Assembly: GCA_905250125.1 (NCBI GenBank)
Contig: CAJNOL010000263.1
Location: forward strand, 115,148-179,147
Direction of reading: 5' to 3'
Source of the DNA: Rotaria sordida
Lineage: Eukaryota; Rotifera; Eurotatoria; Philodinida; Philodinidae
DNA length: 64,000 nt
The notes beneath the pieces are model-generated. The model saw only the letters and a program-made list of their open reading frames with translations, made no database searches and was not told where the DNA came from. A program made the position numbers and the translations under genes. How positions within the stretch are numbered: the stretch's first letter is position 1; every line of letters starts with the position of its first letter. Shown piece after piece: positions 36,501 to 49,645 of this stretch.

Positions 36501-39024
36501 GACAAATTCTATGTGCTCGGATGAAAATCATCTCAGGATTAGCAAATTATCCATGATAACCTTCGATATTTTTCTCTTTGCTCTTTCACAAACATAAAAA
36601 GAAAACTTCATTCATCATCTACGAATGTGTTCTTCCAAGTAGAAATAGGATTGATTCGATTCATAGCTTATCAAACCGATCTCGGTTACTGTTCGGTTCG
36701 AAGTATCTCAAATCAACTTTGGTTTCAGTTCGATTTAAATTTTCGAAAAATCTGAACCGATCTCATTTCTGCTTCCAAAGTCATTTGTTACACTTTCCTA
36801 GATGAAAAAAAATTGATTTGACTTTATATCGACTAATTATAGTTTTATCATATTACATAGATGAAAATATCAATTAACTTACTTAAGACATCCATTAGAA
36901 TCATCACGTAGTTGTTGTTTTATTTTTTGACTTTTTATCTCATTAAATTTCGGCGAAGAAGGTTTGTCCAGAGCAGGAGTTGATGTTCTATTTGTTTTTT
37001 TTGTATCATTACTATCAATAGAGCTTAATACCGTTGTTGCAATTGTTGGCGGCGATTCCAAAGATTTTTGTTGAAATAGAACAAATTGCCGAGGTTCAGA
37101 TATTGTTTTCTTACTATTTAAAGTAGAAGGAATAGATTCTTTATCAAAAAATGGTTTCACCTAAATGAAAAAAACTCATATGATTAAATCTTATATTGGT
37201 AGTGTCATACTTGTTGAGGCCCAACGACTGTTGAACGTGGCACCAAAGACAATAGCGGTTGTTTTTTAAGTAGAAGTCTTTTAACTTCAGTCATACCTGT
37301 GTATTTTTAGGACCAAACTACTCTTCTGTATTTATAATAAAAAATGAATCGACGAATACAAAAGCATATTATACTTCTCTTTTTACGGTTTGTAAACAAT
37401 ATGATTAAATCATGATGAAATCGTATATATTCTTCTATTTTTATAGTATTATTATCCAATGTAATTAGTTTTTTATGTAGCACAAAATTTATTTTACGAT
37501 GAGTCTTTTAATCTCTGAAATCTATTCGTCCTTAAATGTCTTTTCGATGTATTATTCTCCTGGTAGAGTTTTTCTTTTAAATAAAATCAAAAAATGAATA
37601 TTTCTAACATAATAAGCGAATTCATGTAGAAATTCAATGAATAGTTAGTTTTATGAATTCAGTATGATAGAATTTCTTAATGAATTAATTTAAATATCAA
37701 AATTTATTTGAATATTTATTAAGAAAATTTTATCGAATAGAGATTATTTATAGAATACTGTATAATTGAATATATTTCTTCAACTTTATAGAAATCAATA
37801 ATCTGCAAAGAATTGGTTTTTATTTAATTTTCATAATTAATCGTACATGAAGATGAAAGAAGACATAAAATATAACATATCGATAACATTACCTTCTTTT
37901 CTTCTCTTATGAAATCAATTTACATACTAACTAAATTCCGCCTCTTTTTCACTCATGACCGCTTAGAAGTTTGTAAATACATGTTCTCTTCTATTATAGA
38001 GAAGAATACTTCATTTGAAAATAAATATAGAGTCTAAAGGATTGTTTTGTAGATCCATTTTAATACAAGTAGAATCACATTGAAAGAAACAAAGGTCTAA
38101 CTAATAAGAGAATATCTTTCTGTAATGTAAAACTTGTACATGAGTTTTGTATACATCATTTAGTGACAATAAATTAATCAGATCTTTTAAAATGGCAAAC
38201 ATATACATATGAAAATTGTTTTGATTGTTTTTTTTATCAAACACGAAGATTGACAAAGCCATTTTTCGACGCACAAAATTTTCCAGTAATCACTATATGA
38301 TCAGTACAAGCTCAGCACACGCTACCATTCTAGCACAGTTATTTATCATTAGATGACTTTGATTTCAGACTCCTGCACCTCCCTAGTGGAATAGGTGGAA
38401 TTTTTTTTCAAAATTCAATTTTTAGACATTTTTTGTATGATCAAGTTGACCATGTTGATAGAAAACATCTACATGAGAACTCTCAGAAATGTAACGTTGA
38501 AGCATCGGCTAAGCCTTGTTGGGTTTGAAGTTTTACGTAAAAATACAGTTTAGAGCCTCTCCTAGCTTTCGTTGGTCACTGAAAATTCGAAAAAGTAGGT
38601 TTTCATATGTAAAAATTCATGTTCTATTTGAAAATGTATGAACGAATGCATTAGAGACTGTCTCTTGTTTATAATTATAGAATATGACGCTTCATGATCA
38701 TGTTTTTACTTTCTAAATTTATACTTTTAATTATTTCAGTAGAACATTTAAAGTATATTTGATAAATATATGTTATTAATCATATCATTCTTATGGATAC
38801 ATCCTCATCCACTCACACATTAAATTTGAATTTCAAACACATTGATCAAATATTTCGTAGACAATTTGACTAGTCGTACTCAAGATTAAGCCATATATGA
38901 AAGTTAAAACTTTTTTAAGCATATTAAAATATAGATTTTGAACTTATTGTTAAGAATTTGATGTGACAATTAACGTATAAGTACTGACATAAGTATTCGT
39001 ACTTTAGATTGATGGAAATGTATC

Positions 39025-39365
39025 AAATAATGTTCCTGTTGTATATTCAGTCAAATAATTAGAGTTTGCATCGAACGGAGAGAAAACAGGAACTATCGAC
39101 GAACGATAAGATGTGGTTTTTTTTGCTGACACATATTGTTACAAAACAGATCGATACAATGATATTAGTAATGGAAAATAATATCGAAATGACAAAATTT
39201 TCTTTTTTGTAATACTCTGCTGACATTCTGGAATTCTTTCAACGAATGACAAAATACATAGATAGGTGGAAGGATAGCAGCAAGGGTTGTACGAGTGATC
39301 AGTAGAAAAATGACACTTAGTTTTAGAAAAAAGTCTTTTTTTTGGGAGTCAAACGATTATATAGG
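39025..39365 (-). pseudogene. Decayed partial duplicate of the LamG membrane-protein gene
   Basis: The segment aligns over its whole length with 34900-35235: the ACGAACGATAAGATGT stretch, the GAACAGATCGAT/AAACAGATCGAT block, the intron with GATATTAGTAA, and the membrane-helix exon (TACATAGATAGGTGGAAGGAT against TACATAGACAGGTGGAATAAT) occur in the same order. Small indels and stops destroy the frame. Only the membrane helix, its intron and the start of the first LamG domain remain. This is an old tandem duplication about 4 kb upstream of the parent. Confidence 0.75.
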
Positions 39366-41354
39366 AAAGTATAGATTATCATTTCTATTGCTCGTATCGA
39401 TTTCGTAATGCTTTTTCTTACAGATGGAAAAAGTTATCATATGCAGAAGTATAAACAATAATGTCTGATTCATTTTATTGTGCAAAATTTATTATTTTTC
39501 CGTTAATCTAACAATAATATGTAGTAAAAATCTGTATGAATAAACAATTTGAGATTTTTGTTGAAATCGGATGAAGGAAATTTTATGTGCTCCTGTCAAT
39601 GTTGTTTTGAAGTAAGATTGATTAATAGAACATTTATTTCAGGATGAAATGATCAGTGAAAATTATTAACAGCAATGGAATTCATTTTCTTTGTTGTTTC
39701 TATTATTATTAAAAGCAGATGTAAATATTTAATGTCTTACTTAAACTATCGTTTACAAACATTACCAAGTATTTAGTCTTGTTGTACAATGCTTTTTCTA
39801 TGTATTGTAGATGATGAAAGCTTAGTATTAATAGAAGATGATATTTTATTATATTTATGATTTATTAATATTATTATTTATGCTTCGTTTCGTCATTTCA
39901 TTTATTTTAGTAGATGTTTTTAATAACTTTTGGTAATAAGAATATGATGGAAAACTGCTCAAAGTAAGCTTGCTAATTTTTATTATAGCATAAAGATGCT
40001 TCTCATTGAGAGGTTGCGTTAAAAATGAAAGATAGATATATAAATTAATCAAATTTTAATGTTTTTAGTTTTTTTCGTGTTGTAGACAATTGTCTTTCTA
40101 TCTATGAAACATCAATGCAACTTTTTTGTGACATGTTTTTTTTTGTCTCTATTTTATGTTTATGCATAGTCAAAAATAGCTGCAAATAAAACTTTATCAT
40201 TTATGCGCATAACAATCATAGATTTGAAAAAAATCTATTAAAATCTGAAACATGGCACATGTTGAATTGTTTCAATAATGAATCATTTTAAATAGTCTTT
40301 TATTAAAAAATAATTTTGAGAATACAATATAAGAAAAAAGAAAACCTATATAAATATAATTTCTTCAAAGTGCAGATAGAATAGACTTTTATGTAGTATA
40401 TAAATTGAAAAATAGTAGAAAATTTACATCAAAACATTTCCTACATATTGAATAAGAAAACCAAAGAATGACAAATAAATGAATGTTCAAATGTAAACAG
40501 AAGAGAGATAATGTGCATACAGAACAATCAATAGAAATGTGAGAATAAAATGAGAGTGAGACTTAAGATTATGTACAAATTTGACGGATTTTTTACATTC
40601 AAAGTAGTTTCTTTTTTCAGTACTGCTGTTTTATGGATATAGTTTCGTATATAGCGTTGGTATAGTCATTTTAAGAACATTTTCTATATAATAGTTTCGA
40701 TTACTGAAATAAAAAAGTTGTGAATTGATACAAAAAATTTGAGACATGCTAGGTTTTATTAGATCTTGTTTAATCATGTACTGTTTTTTGTATATAATAT
40801 TAGGAATATAATGATATTTGAATATTGAAACACTTTCCTAATTCTTTTTATAAAGAAAAAAAAAACAAAATCAAGTTTAAGGAGGACTAAATATGATGTC
40901 AAAAGTTTTTTTTCGTTTCTACTTCTTTAATACAATTAAACTACTTTTTTTAATACTAATTTTTCGTTCAATTCTACCAGAAGTCAAGAACGGTTATTAA
41001 AAGAAATTTTCCTCAAATACTGAAAGATATTTTGGTCTTTCAAATTAAAATTAATAAAAAAAAAAATGATTTTATTCTTTAGATTAGTGAATTCTACAAT
41101 CCAAATTTCATTTCATAAAAGATATGATACCTAAACATTTAAGAAGAAAACTGAGAAAAATATTTAGTCTTGAAACTTTCATAAAAATGTATAATAATTA
41201 GTTGGTAAATGGTTTTTAGATATATATACTCGACAAATATGCTAAGAAAGCAGCAGAAAATTTGTTCGAATGAAAAATCTAACAATTATCCCCAGTTAAG
41301 CTAGAACGAAGATTGGATAAGAACATTTTTCTCTCCAAAATATCTGCGAACGAA

Positions 41355-42100
41355 AAGTACGTCACGATAATAAGTCAACCATGAACAACATCATGTGCAT
41401 GTTTATTCACTTTTATTTGATAGCAAGCTTTTTCGTACTTGAAATTTATTTTTCTCTTTGTTTTGAGCCAAACAAATGCCAAAGTCATAGAGTTAACGGT
41501 GCTAATCACGAATATCATCTTCGTCTTTGTTTAAACTATTTCGATAAATGAGAACAGTGAATGTCCAAGAAATTAGACTCTGAGTCAATAAGCACGTTAC
41601 TCTTTGTTTTTGACTAACTACCAACTTGATATAATGTTTTAAACGTTTGAAAACAAATTTCAAATCGCTATTCACATATTTCTTGACCTAATAATGCTGA
41701 AATTAAGACATTTGCATATGCGAAACAGCTCATAGAACTGGATTATGAACGAAAATTCTAGTCAATTGATGTGTGCAACGTCTTTTGAAGTTATATCACT
41801 TCGCCATTTCATTGAATTATCTTCTAAAAGTGATATAGGCAAATCTAGTTTTTCAAAAAAAAAACACATGGAGATAATAAGTCAATTGTGGACAATAATT
41901 TAAGCATACTCATTTCTCTTTATTTCTCATCGAGATTCTTCTTATTTGTACCCTGTCTCCAGCTCTCAGAAACTTGAAAAACTATTTTCTTTTAATTTTG
42001 TGCAAAATACACGCCACAATATAGGATTCATCGCACTCATCCCGAATGTCTCCTCAGTTTTTCATCTAAACCATTTTAAAAAGTAAGGAGACGAAATATG
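41355..42100. repeat. Diverged direct repeat, two copies about 520 bp apart
   Basis: GATAATAAGTCAACCATGAAC (41367) and GATAATAAGTCAATTGTGGAC (41874) start similar stretches that continue through CATT-TCTC-TTTATT-type sequence. Identity is modest and read by eye. It is probably a degenerate duplication or two transposon relics. Confidence 0.35.
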
Positions 42101-42993
42101 TAACATTTTACTGCAGATAAAGTAGCCCTATTTGTATTTATTTTTTAAGTCATTCTGTTTTCAATACAATGCTCTAAATATTTGAGAAAATATTTAATAT
42201 AGGTAATTGAGTGTCCTTTATCTGATGAGCCACTAATTTTATTAGTTAAACATATACAACGATGTACGTGAAAAGATGATCTGAAAAATACGACTTTCCA
42301 CTACTAAATAGTAATTTCACTCTAAAAGTACAGGTTTGTTTTCTTCTTCAAGGCTATATTTAAATAGGGCATGAAAAATTCGATTATCTTATTAAATGAA
42401 GGCAAATAAATATACCTTTATTGTTGTCTATGATTGACTTATCATTGCGATCGATTTTATTTTTCGAAAACGTCCTTGTCGACCCTCATCGTATTATCTT
42501 TCCATTGTAATTGATAGACAATCCAAAGATAGAAGATTTATGCGTCATAACTGTAAAAGCAAAAAAATCATTAATTTTTTCGTTAGTTCCTAATCTCTCT
42601 CTTTCTCTTTTATGTTTTTTATATTTTTGATAACAAAGCTTTATTTGTTATGCAAGTCAATATTAACTAAATACATCTGAATAAAAATCTCTTCGAATTT
42701 ACTTTTCGAAATTATTTTTTTTCTCTTTGTTTTTTTTAAGTCGAATACATAAAAAAACAAAAAAATAATAAAAGTAAAATAATGATATTGTGTTTATCAT
42801 TTTTACGGTTTACTAAACTATGAGAAAAAGAAATCTGTATACCATAGCGTCACCTATCTTCATTTAAATGTGTTTGCTAATTTTAACCTCCTCTCTCGTT
42901 ATTTTTCCTATTATGGTTGTTGTCATCTCAACGAACTATCTTCACATTTGCTTAGTCTTGTCAAAGTGACAGTTAGAGATTTATTGAATAAAA

Positions 42994-45900
42994 ATGTTAT
43001 CATTAAATGATGCTGCTGTAAGTCTTTATTATATTTTTGATATTCAAAATTGTTTTCATATATATTCAGCATAATGCTGAACAATATTCAGCTTTTGTTG
43101 AACGACATATGGATGAACGTCGACAACGTATTGAACAACTTGATGCTTTTGTTCGTCATCGACTTCGTCTATATCGACAAGCACAAGAACATGTTCAACG
43201 ACAAACAACAAATAAAATTGTACAATTAAAAAGATTTCTTTTTTTTCAATTCTTAGTTCATTTATATTATTTTTCTCTTAAATAGGTCGAAGCAACTGTT
43301 TTACCACCAGAGGCACCACCAGATAATACTGTTGTCGTTTTATCACAACGATCTTCAACACCAATTCTTGAAAAATCATCATCATCATCACTTCATAATC
43401 CAATTGAAATGACAAATCGTGTTCGTCTTAGTAAACAACGTTTAGCATCAAAACAACTTACTCAACCTATTAATACTTCGTCTACTGATGATACACAAAT
43501 TGTTGGAACTTGGCTTAATCCTGTACCATCAACAATAGTAAAATAATGTTTAATTATTTTTTTTCTTTATTCTTATAATGTTTTTTTTTTTTCTGTAGAC
43601 AGATAATGATGAACAACAACAATACCCTTCATCAGGTAATTTTTCGTTGATTGTAATTTGAAAAGAATTTTTTTCTTTCATTCTTAGAAAATACATTGCG
43701 TCGATCGATGAGTGAAAATCGTCTTTCATCATTTGCACTTAAAGCATTGACTGGTAAAGACAAGAGAAAAATATATAAATAATGCGCAATTGGAAAGTTT
43801 TTTAACAAGATGTTTGTTCACTTTTTAGTGAAATAACCTATGAAAAGTCGAAAAAATGAGTTTGGACAGAAAATTCTTGTACTTTCACTATGGCGATTCA
43901 AAACTAAAAGTTGGCACCTTTATTTATATATCAGCTTGTAGATTAGAACCTGCTCGATAAAATGCACATTTTTTTGTCTTTAGACAAGACACCTCAATTT
44001 TCTTTTTTCCTAAATACTCATTTTGAAAAATCGACAATCGTTTTACATTGAAAGAATCTCTTAGAAAAATGCTTGGATAAAAGCTACAGCTTAGTTTAAT
44101 ATCATATTTTGTAGAGAAGTGTCCGCTCTACAAAACGACTGACTTCGACATTTATTAATATGTTCGAAAATAGACTTATCGGATAAACAAAAATCTATTG
44201 GCTCACTATTAAAAATAATTTTTCAGATTTTTCAAAAAGTTTGTCACTCTTCTCGAACCAAATTTCTAAATTCATATTCGAAAAGAGAATTCTAATTCAT
44301 AGCTTTTGACTCGTTAGAAATATTTCCTAGTGAGTTGAAACTGATCAAACATGTTGTCTAAAAACTTTTCAACCATCTATTATTTTCCTTTTCGTAAAAT
44401 CATTTAAGAAACTATATATAGATTCATTAACCGATGGTTTAACAAATGTTGAAAAACGAAAACGTCTTCAAGCAACACGTGCTTTATTTATGACTATTGA
44501 ACGACGACAAGTTAAAGAAGCTTTACTTTTAAATAAACAAAATAAAGAAATGCAACGGTTAGAATAAATTTTTTTTATTTTTTAATATTTATTCAATTTT
44601 CTTTATGTAGTCTTGTTGAACTTAAAGAATCTGAACGTTTACATCAAGAAGAATCCTTAGCACAAAGACAAGTATCGACAATTCATACTATTTCAGGTTA
44701 AAAAATATTTATTTATTTGCTGGTTATATTTATTATCGAAAAATTTCTAGATCAATCTGTTCTTGATGTTAATAGTATTGATCCGAAGCAATTAGTTCGT
44801 ATCCGTCAACAACGTATTCATGAACAAAAACGACGAGAACTCGAACGGTATATTGAATTATTTAATTAGATAACTACTTGAAATAAGTCTAATATTAATA
44901 TGTTCAGAATATTTTTTCTATGAAACTAGACATTAAAATTTTTCATAGATTAGAAAACAATTGAAGAAAATTCTACTTTTACTTTGATGTCTGGAAAAAA
45001 ACCTTTTTTTCGTTCAGACCTAGTCTTTTTTTGTCATGTGTATTTTATTGAGTAGTAGTTTTAAGATGACTATAAAAACTATTTTATTTAAATCAAATAG
45101 AGATAGTTGCATTCATTTCATATACAATTTTCACATATGAACTATGTGTATCACAGCTCCATTTCAGCTCGCTAAGTTGCTCAGACTAATAATTAATGAA
45201 TAAATAATTAATGACTTAGATTATCAAAATGCATTTTGAACAACACTTGGAATTGATCGACCAGTTGATTTGAGTTGAAATTTGTTACACACCTACTTTT
45301 GATAAATCGAATAGATAATAGACTTATGATAGTTCGCGATCAAGAAACTGAAATCGGCAACTATTTCTTTTGAAAAGCGTTGAGATATTGATATAGATCA
45401 GTTCTAGACGTATGACAGTTTATGACTTCTATGAATCTGTTCTGTTTTAACAACTGAATATAGTGACTAGTTCTTTTTTCATCAATTGGACCAGTTATTT
45501 AATAGAATTGCTACACTACCATTATCAATAGACATAGTTTATATGAGAAAGAACTTTTCACTAGACTAGAGATGTGCGAAACCAATTTTAATAAGTGAAC
45601 TAGGATCACGGGAAAGAGAACTTGCTGAAACCGGGACTACGAGAAAAAAATTGTTCCAGTCTGAACTAAAGATTGTAGCTAAATATTCTATGGTTTTAAG
45701 CGAATTATCTTATAAATCATATCAGTGAGGACATAGTTCAAGAAAAATCATTCCAAAAAAATACTAGTTGTTGACTAAATAAAAAAAACCCGAATATTGA
45801 AGAATTATTTTATATGCGATGCGAATCGCCTTTAGAGTAGTTTTCTCTTGACTGAGACCAAAAATGCTTGGTCCCGCATATCTCTATACTAGACCTAGCT

Positions 45901-46295
45901 CTTAAAAAAAGAAAAAAAAATTTACTGTAAAATTCAGTTTAATTATCTTTTTACAATGTTAATGTTAAGCATGAGAAATTCTTTCATTAGAGATATATTA
46001 TTTGTTGTTTACATTTTTATTTGAATTTTCTTTTAGATATATTCGAGCATTGAAAACAACCTTAAGAGAACGCTGTTTAAAGCGTAATATTAATGTGCCA
46101 ACATTATGTTCATGTCATTCAACTATTTGGGATGCTGATCCAATGACATGTTCACAAAATTGTTCATTTTATCGAAATCCTGCTGGTAATCGAACTTCTT
46201 TTTTATTTAAATAATTATTTCTTTTGTTTTTTCCTTGTTAAGCTTTTGCGACATCACTTCACAGTTTACTTACATCATGTCAAGTCACAAATTAA
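42994..46295 (+). CDS. CCDC15: CCDC15-like coiled-coil protein
   Basis: Ten exons join in phase: 42994-43017, 43070-43219, 43286-43537, 43599-43635, 43688-43753, 44422-44557, 44611-44696, 44751-44847, 46037-46185 and 46243-46295, giving 349 residues. Most of the protein is charged coiled coil (for example HMDERRQRIEQLDAFVRHR). The C-terminus YIRALKTTLRERCLKRN, then PTLCSCHSTIWDADPMTCSQ and NCSFYRNP, matches the Cys-rich end of CCDC15 as I remember it. In that family this end follows a centrosome/centriole-associated coiled coil. The Cys/His spacing suggests a metal-binding knot. Several exons end with GTTA-type donors (44558, 44697), weaker than usual. The last short exon has an in-frame competitor 117 bp downstream (next entry). 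The family name is moderately sure; the gene model is strong. Confidence 0.7.
43800..44380. repeat. Possible weak palindrome filling a CCDC15 intron
   Basis: GGAAAGTTTTTTAACAAGATG at the left resembles the complement of the right end (GAAAAGTTTTTAGACAACATG), followed by TGTTTG in both. The interior is too diverged to pair by eye. It may be an old fold-back insertion that lengthened this intron to 668 bp. Confidence 0.35.
45555..45905. repeat. About 350 bp inverted-repeat element in a CCDC15 intron
   Basis: The left end CTAGACTAGAGATGTGCG, then AAACCAATTTT, pairs with the complement of the right end (CTAGTATAGAGATATGCG, then GGACCAAGCATTTTT). Inside, GAACTAGGATCACGGG, AACCGGGACTACGAG and CCAGTCTGAAC iterate a GGGAC/GTCCC-like theme. 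A related piece is at 26338. Confidence 0.55.
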
Positions 46296-46411
46296 AAGAA
46301 GGATGGTTTTTTTGTTTCATTTTTTTTTGTATTAAAAAGAATGATGATGAATAGTTTTTAGTAATAAATAAGAATAATATAAACTGTTTTTTTTTCTTTC
46401 TTTGATTTTAG

Positions 46412-46860
46412 ATAATAGATATATAATATCAGCTCTATCAATGGTATGTATTAATTCTTAAAAATCTCTCATAGACCCTTAAGAGTAGATCTAATTTCAT
46501 TTTGAATTGATTTATAAAAAGAAAACGAATAATTTACTTTATTTATTATTTTAATTAAAGGCTCGAACAAATTTATCTGTTCTACCGGATGTCAGTGTAT
46601 GTCTTCGTGATGCAATGGATCTTATGTTTAACAATGATAATCATAATAGATTAAAACAAAATGGTTGCACAGTTATAACACCTGACGACAATGATGTAAT
46701 TGTTGACATTATCAATGATGACGATGATAAAATATCGACAGATACTTTACAACCATCGATTAATAAACGAAAATTAGTAAACACTACCACTTTAAGTCAT
46801 GAACAACAAAATGGTAATGAATATGCAAAACGTTTATGTGCAACAAATGGTCATCAATAA
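46412..46860 (+). CDS. Small unknown ORF or alternative 3' end of the CCDC15-like gene
   Basis: Two exons (46412-46443 and 46561-46860) flank a 117 bp intron. The first is open to its acceptor and has phase 1, so it could be joined to the CCDC15 exon ending at 46185 in place of exon 46243-46295. Alternatively translation starts at the ATG 46441-46443, the last codon of that exon, giving a protein of 100 residues after a spliced leader. The sequence MARTNLSVLPDVSVCLRDAM is helical; the remainder is acidic and Asn/Asp-rich. No family is recognised. The acceptor TTTGATTTTAG follows a strong T-tract. Either an operon partner or alternative terminal exons explain the layout. Confidence 0.55.
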
Positions 46861-47019
46861 TAAGACTATGAGATCAAATTTGTCTTGTTTGAATTTTGTA
46901 TTCAGTCTCATTGTCATTGTATCCATATTGATTGTACTTCTTTTTTGTTTAATTTACAGTAGTGGACAAAAGTTGTCATCTTAGAGGATGTTAACTATTA
47001 TAAACGCTGAAAACCTGAA

Positions 47020-47745
47020 AATTTTTGTGAACATACTTCATCAAGAGTATTGATCATAGACACAATTCTACTTCGATTGCTTAAGTACAAAGATAAATTA
47101 TGATGGATGGTATCTATTTTTATATTAAGCTTTTTTAACCGTAAAAGGGTTGCCTAATCAATTTTGCACTATTTATCAAATGCATGATTAATTTTTGATG
47201 GTTTGGAGTAGAACTGATGTTCAGTCTATGGTTGTTCTTTACGCAAAAGATAAGTTCATTTGCTTGAGTATTAGCGTCTCTGAATGTTTCTGAATCCTCC
47301 AGCTCATCAACACGATGGTTAGAGCTATGCAATTTCTCATCAGTAAACAGGTCGCTTATGAGATTTGTAGGCACTAATACCCAGCGGTAGAGATAGCTTT
47401 TCTAAGCGTTTGAGCTTCATTCACTGATTTATTACGGTATTTCGTCTTAAAACAACAAGGGATAATCTTCACATCAACAGTCACAATAAAATGGCCACAA
47501 TGTTGGAAAGACTTAATGGGCGTTTATGAAATTAGTTGCGTGGATAGCTTAGATACAACGCTACATAATGAGTCGTTAACTGACCTAGAAAGCTCATCTT
47601 TTACAGAGTTATGAAGTTCAAAGGCAATATAAGTGTCGTCCATTATAATTCTCTTTATACTTAAGCAATCGAAACAGAGTTATGTCTCTGACCTACAATT
47701 TTGACGAAGTATGGGCACACACAAATTTTCAATCTACTAGCACCT
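47020..47745. repeat. About 720 bp inverted-repeat element
   Basis: TTCGATTGCTTAAGTACAAAG (47072) pairs with the complement of CTTTATACTTAAGCAATCGAA (47650-47670), and the flanks AGACACAATTCT and ATTATGATGGATGG also pair. The spacer of about 500 bp has a minus-strand frame of 79 residues that I cannot assign. It is probably a non-autonomous or decayed DNA transposon. Confidence 0.6.
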
Positions 47746-49289
47746 GTAATTTTTGAGATTTTCTAAGACGGAAATTTTTCTCCGTTGCAATATGTAATTT
47801 TTGTACAATATAAAGTAAATATACTGAGCTATTACAAGAATAATTTCAATGCTTGTTTACTCATGCATTAAAAAGGAGAAAAAAGTATTTTCGATTAGTT
47901 AGCTCATTGGATAATAATAAGTTTATTCATTGTCTAATGTATTATGTTCATTAAACTTGTTCATAGTATGTCCACTAGGCATCAATGTATCATTATCGAA
48001 TTTTTGACATGATCTTTTTTAAGATTTTCAATCGATCTCTTTGAAAACAAACCTACCTCGCGAAGTGTTCACAGCAAATTTTCAAGTGTTACGAGTATTT
48101 TCAAATCGCTAACGGAAGATCTACAAAGCTGCAGAATCTTTAGATGTTTAGAATTAATCATTCAAGAGTTACAGGTGTTCTAATCGAAGCTCTAAATGAC
48201 TTTTCTAGCAATTTCTGTGAAAAAAGTTTTTTCGCTATTTCCTTTTTGATAAAAAAAATATTTTTTTTCTACACTTAGAAAATTGATTAAAGAAGCTTTA
48301 AACCACATACTAGAAAAACATATAATATACGAATCGATACATCTTTGTCTTCTCTTTCGAACGATCAAAGTTGAAACTCTCTATCTTGTTTCTATTAGAA
48401 TTTATTCAAAATATACCTACTCTGCCTTTTTTTTTCAAACAGGCATTAGTATAATCGTCAGATATGACAGAAAAATAGGTGTTATACAAATTTTATTATT
48501 ATGATATTACCTGATGAATAATGTAATAGCACAGAAAGATAGAGTGTCATTTTTACTATCAGTTCATATTGAGAAAAAGTTTCTTCAAGCTTTTTATAGA
48601 AAACTGCAGTACATCTGCCACCACTTTTGAATAGCCCTAAGTATTTTGTTTAGATAAAATACAATTACAAGAACGTTCAATTGAAATAAACTTATAATCC
48701 ATTAGAACTTCCATTAGTTTCGAATTATATGATTCTATTGAATTAGAATCTTATTAATTCTCAATTATTCATATGCTTATATGCTATATATCGATGTAGT
48801 GTTGAAATATAAAAAGAGTAAGTTATTCTAAAGAAGACTTGACACAAGTTTTTGATAAATAATAGAATGAGGACACATCATCTGCAATTAAATTAGATTA
48901 AAATAAAAAGTATCAAATTCAAATTCAAAAAAGCAATAAATCAAGTCAATAATGCAAACCAGTAGAATATCTGCTTTTTCCTATGGTGCTGATACTGCAA
49001 CAGCATCTAGAAAAAAAATAATGTATCAAACAAATCAACAACATTATTACTTCATCAAACTTCACAGTCACATTGTATCGATAACACAAACATACATATA
49101 TGTTTATGACGAATTTTTATGCAATATCTATTATTATCTATGTTTGGTTGTTTATTTCTTGATTAAATTTTTTCTGCCTATCATCGCTGCCTACTAGTAT
49201 ATCTTTATTTTCAGATGTATATCTTTCATTCTTCAAACTTCTGAATATATTCCATTTTATATTTTCCAACAACTGATTTGTTCACCTTT

Positions 49290-49645
49290 TCCCAGGTCGA
49301 TCGTTTCGGTCACTGGATACTGCAGGAATCGGCAAGAAAGACGCGAAAAAATCGCCGGTTCCTGCAGGAAAACACCAGAAATTAATGGCACATGGAAGCA
49401 GTATTCTGGTCAGAAAATTGTCGGACTTTTTTCGGATGACTTCCGACCGGCTCCTGCCCAAAAGAACCGGAATTGTCTCGAATTCACCGAGAAAAGGCCC
49501 GAAAAATTTCCGGTCGGAATACTGCTTCATGTTTCGCTGATTTCTAGTGATCTTCTGCTGGAACCGGCTAGTACTTTGCAACCTGGATTCTTCCCAATGT
49601 CTTTTTCTTGATCGATTCGTACGAAGGATTTTTCTTCTTTTCATT
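49290..49645. repeat. GC-rich imperfect palindrome
   Basis: Left block AGAAATTAATGGCACATGGAA followed by GCAGTATTCTGGTC pairs with the complement of the right block (GAAACATGAAGCAGTATTCCG). CCGG, GGAACCGG and CGGTC words recur on both sides of the centre near 49450. GC content is clearly above the neighbourhood. The frames seen here are by-products of this composition. Confidence 0.6.

Larger units (their letters stand above)
33063..37294 (-). pseudogene. LamG-domain type II membrane protein gene with three in-frame stops
   Basis: Five exons (37211-37294, 36883-37160, 35099-35226, 34410-35040, 33063-33813) join in phase at every junction, about 620 codons. Order: a cytosolic Ser/Thr-rich N-terminus of about 120 residues, one membrane helix (LTIIFLLIISAALVTII), then two LamG/concanavalin-like domains, the first starting at TVLYPFDGNSNDL and the second at LTAYYPFNTVDTFNDYS. 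The proteins are probably cell-surface or secreted carbohydrate or protein binders; this two-LamG, single-helix plan is frequent in rotifer genomes. Three nonsense codons interrupt it: TGA at 34586-34588 and 34553-34555, each where Trp is expected, and TAA at 33291-33293, where Gln is expected. Everything else, including splice sites, is intact, so inactivation looks recent. Assembly error or recoding are alternatives. Confidence 0.7.
37295..42993. other. Long intergenic region, mostly featureless
   Basis: 5.7 kb of AT-rich DNA between the divergent LamG gene (minus) and the CCDC15-like gene (plus). It contains the LamG fragment near 39.0-39.4 kb and a diverged direct repeat near 41.4 and 41.9 kb. 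Nothing else with coding or RNA character was recognised. Confidence 0.5.

Noticed and set aside
36660..36760. Possible promoter cluster with CGGTTCG words
   Set aside because: It lies within an intron among motif-iterating patches and has no relation to a start site.
49282..49644. Minus-strand frame of 120 codons
   Set aside because: It lies in a GC-rich palindrome; length follows from low stop-codon density, and no domain is visible.
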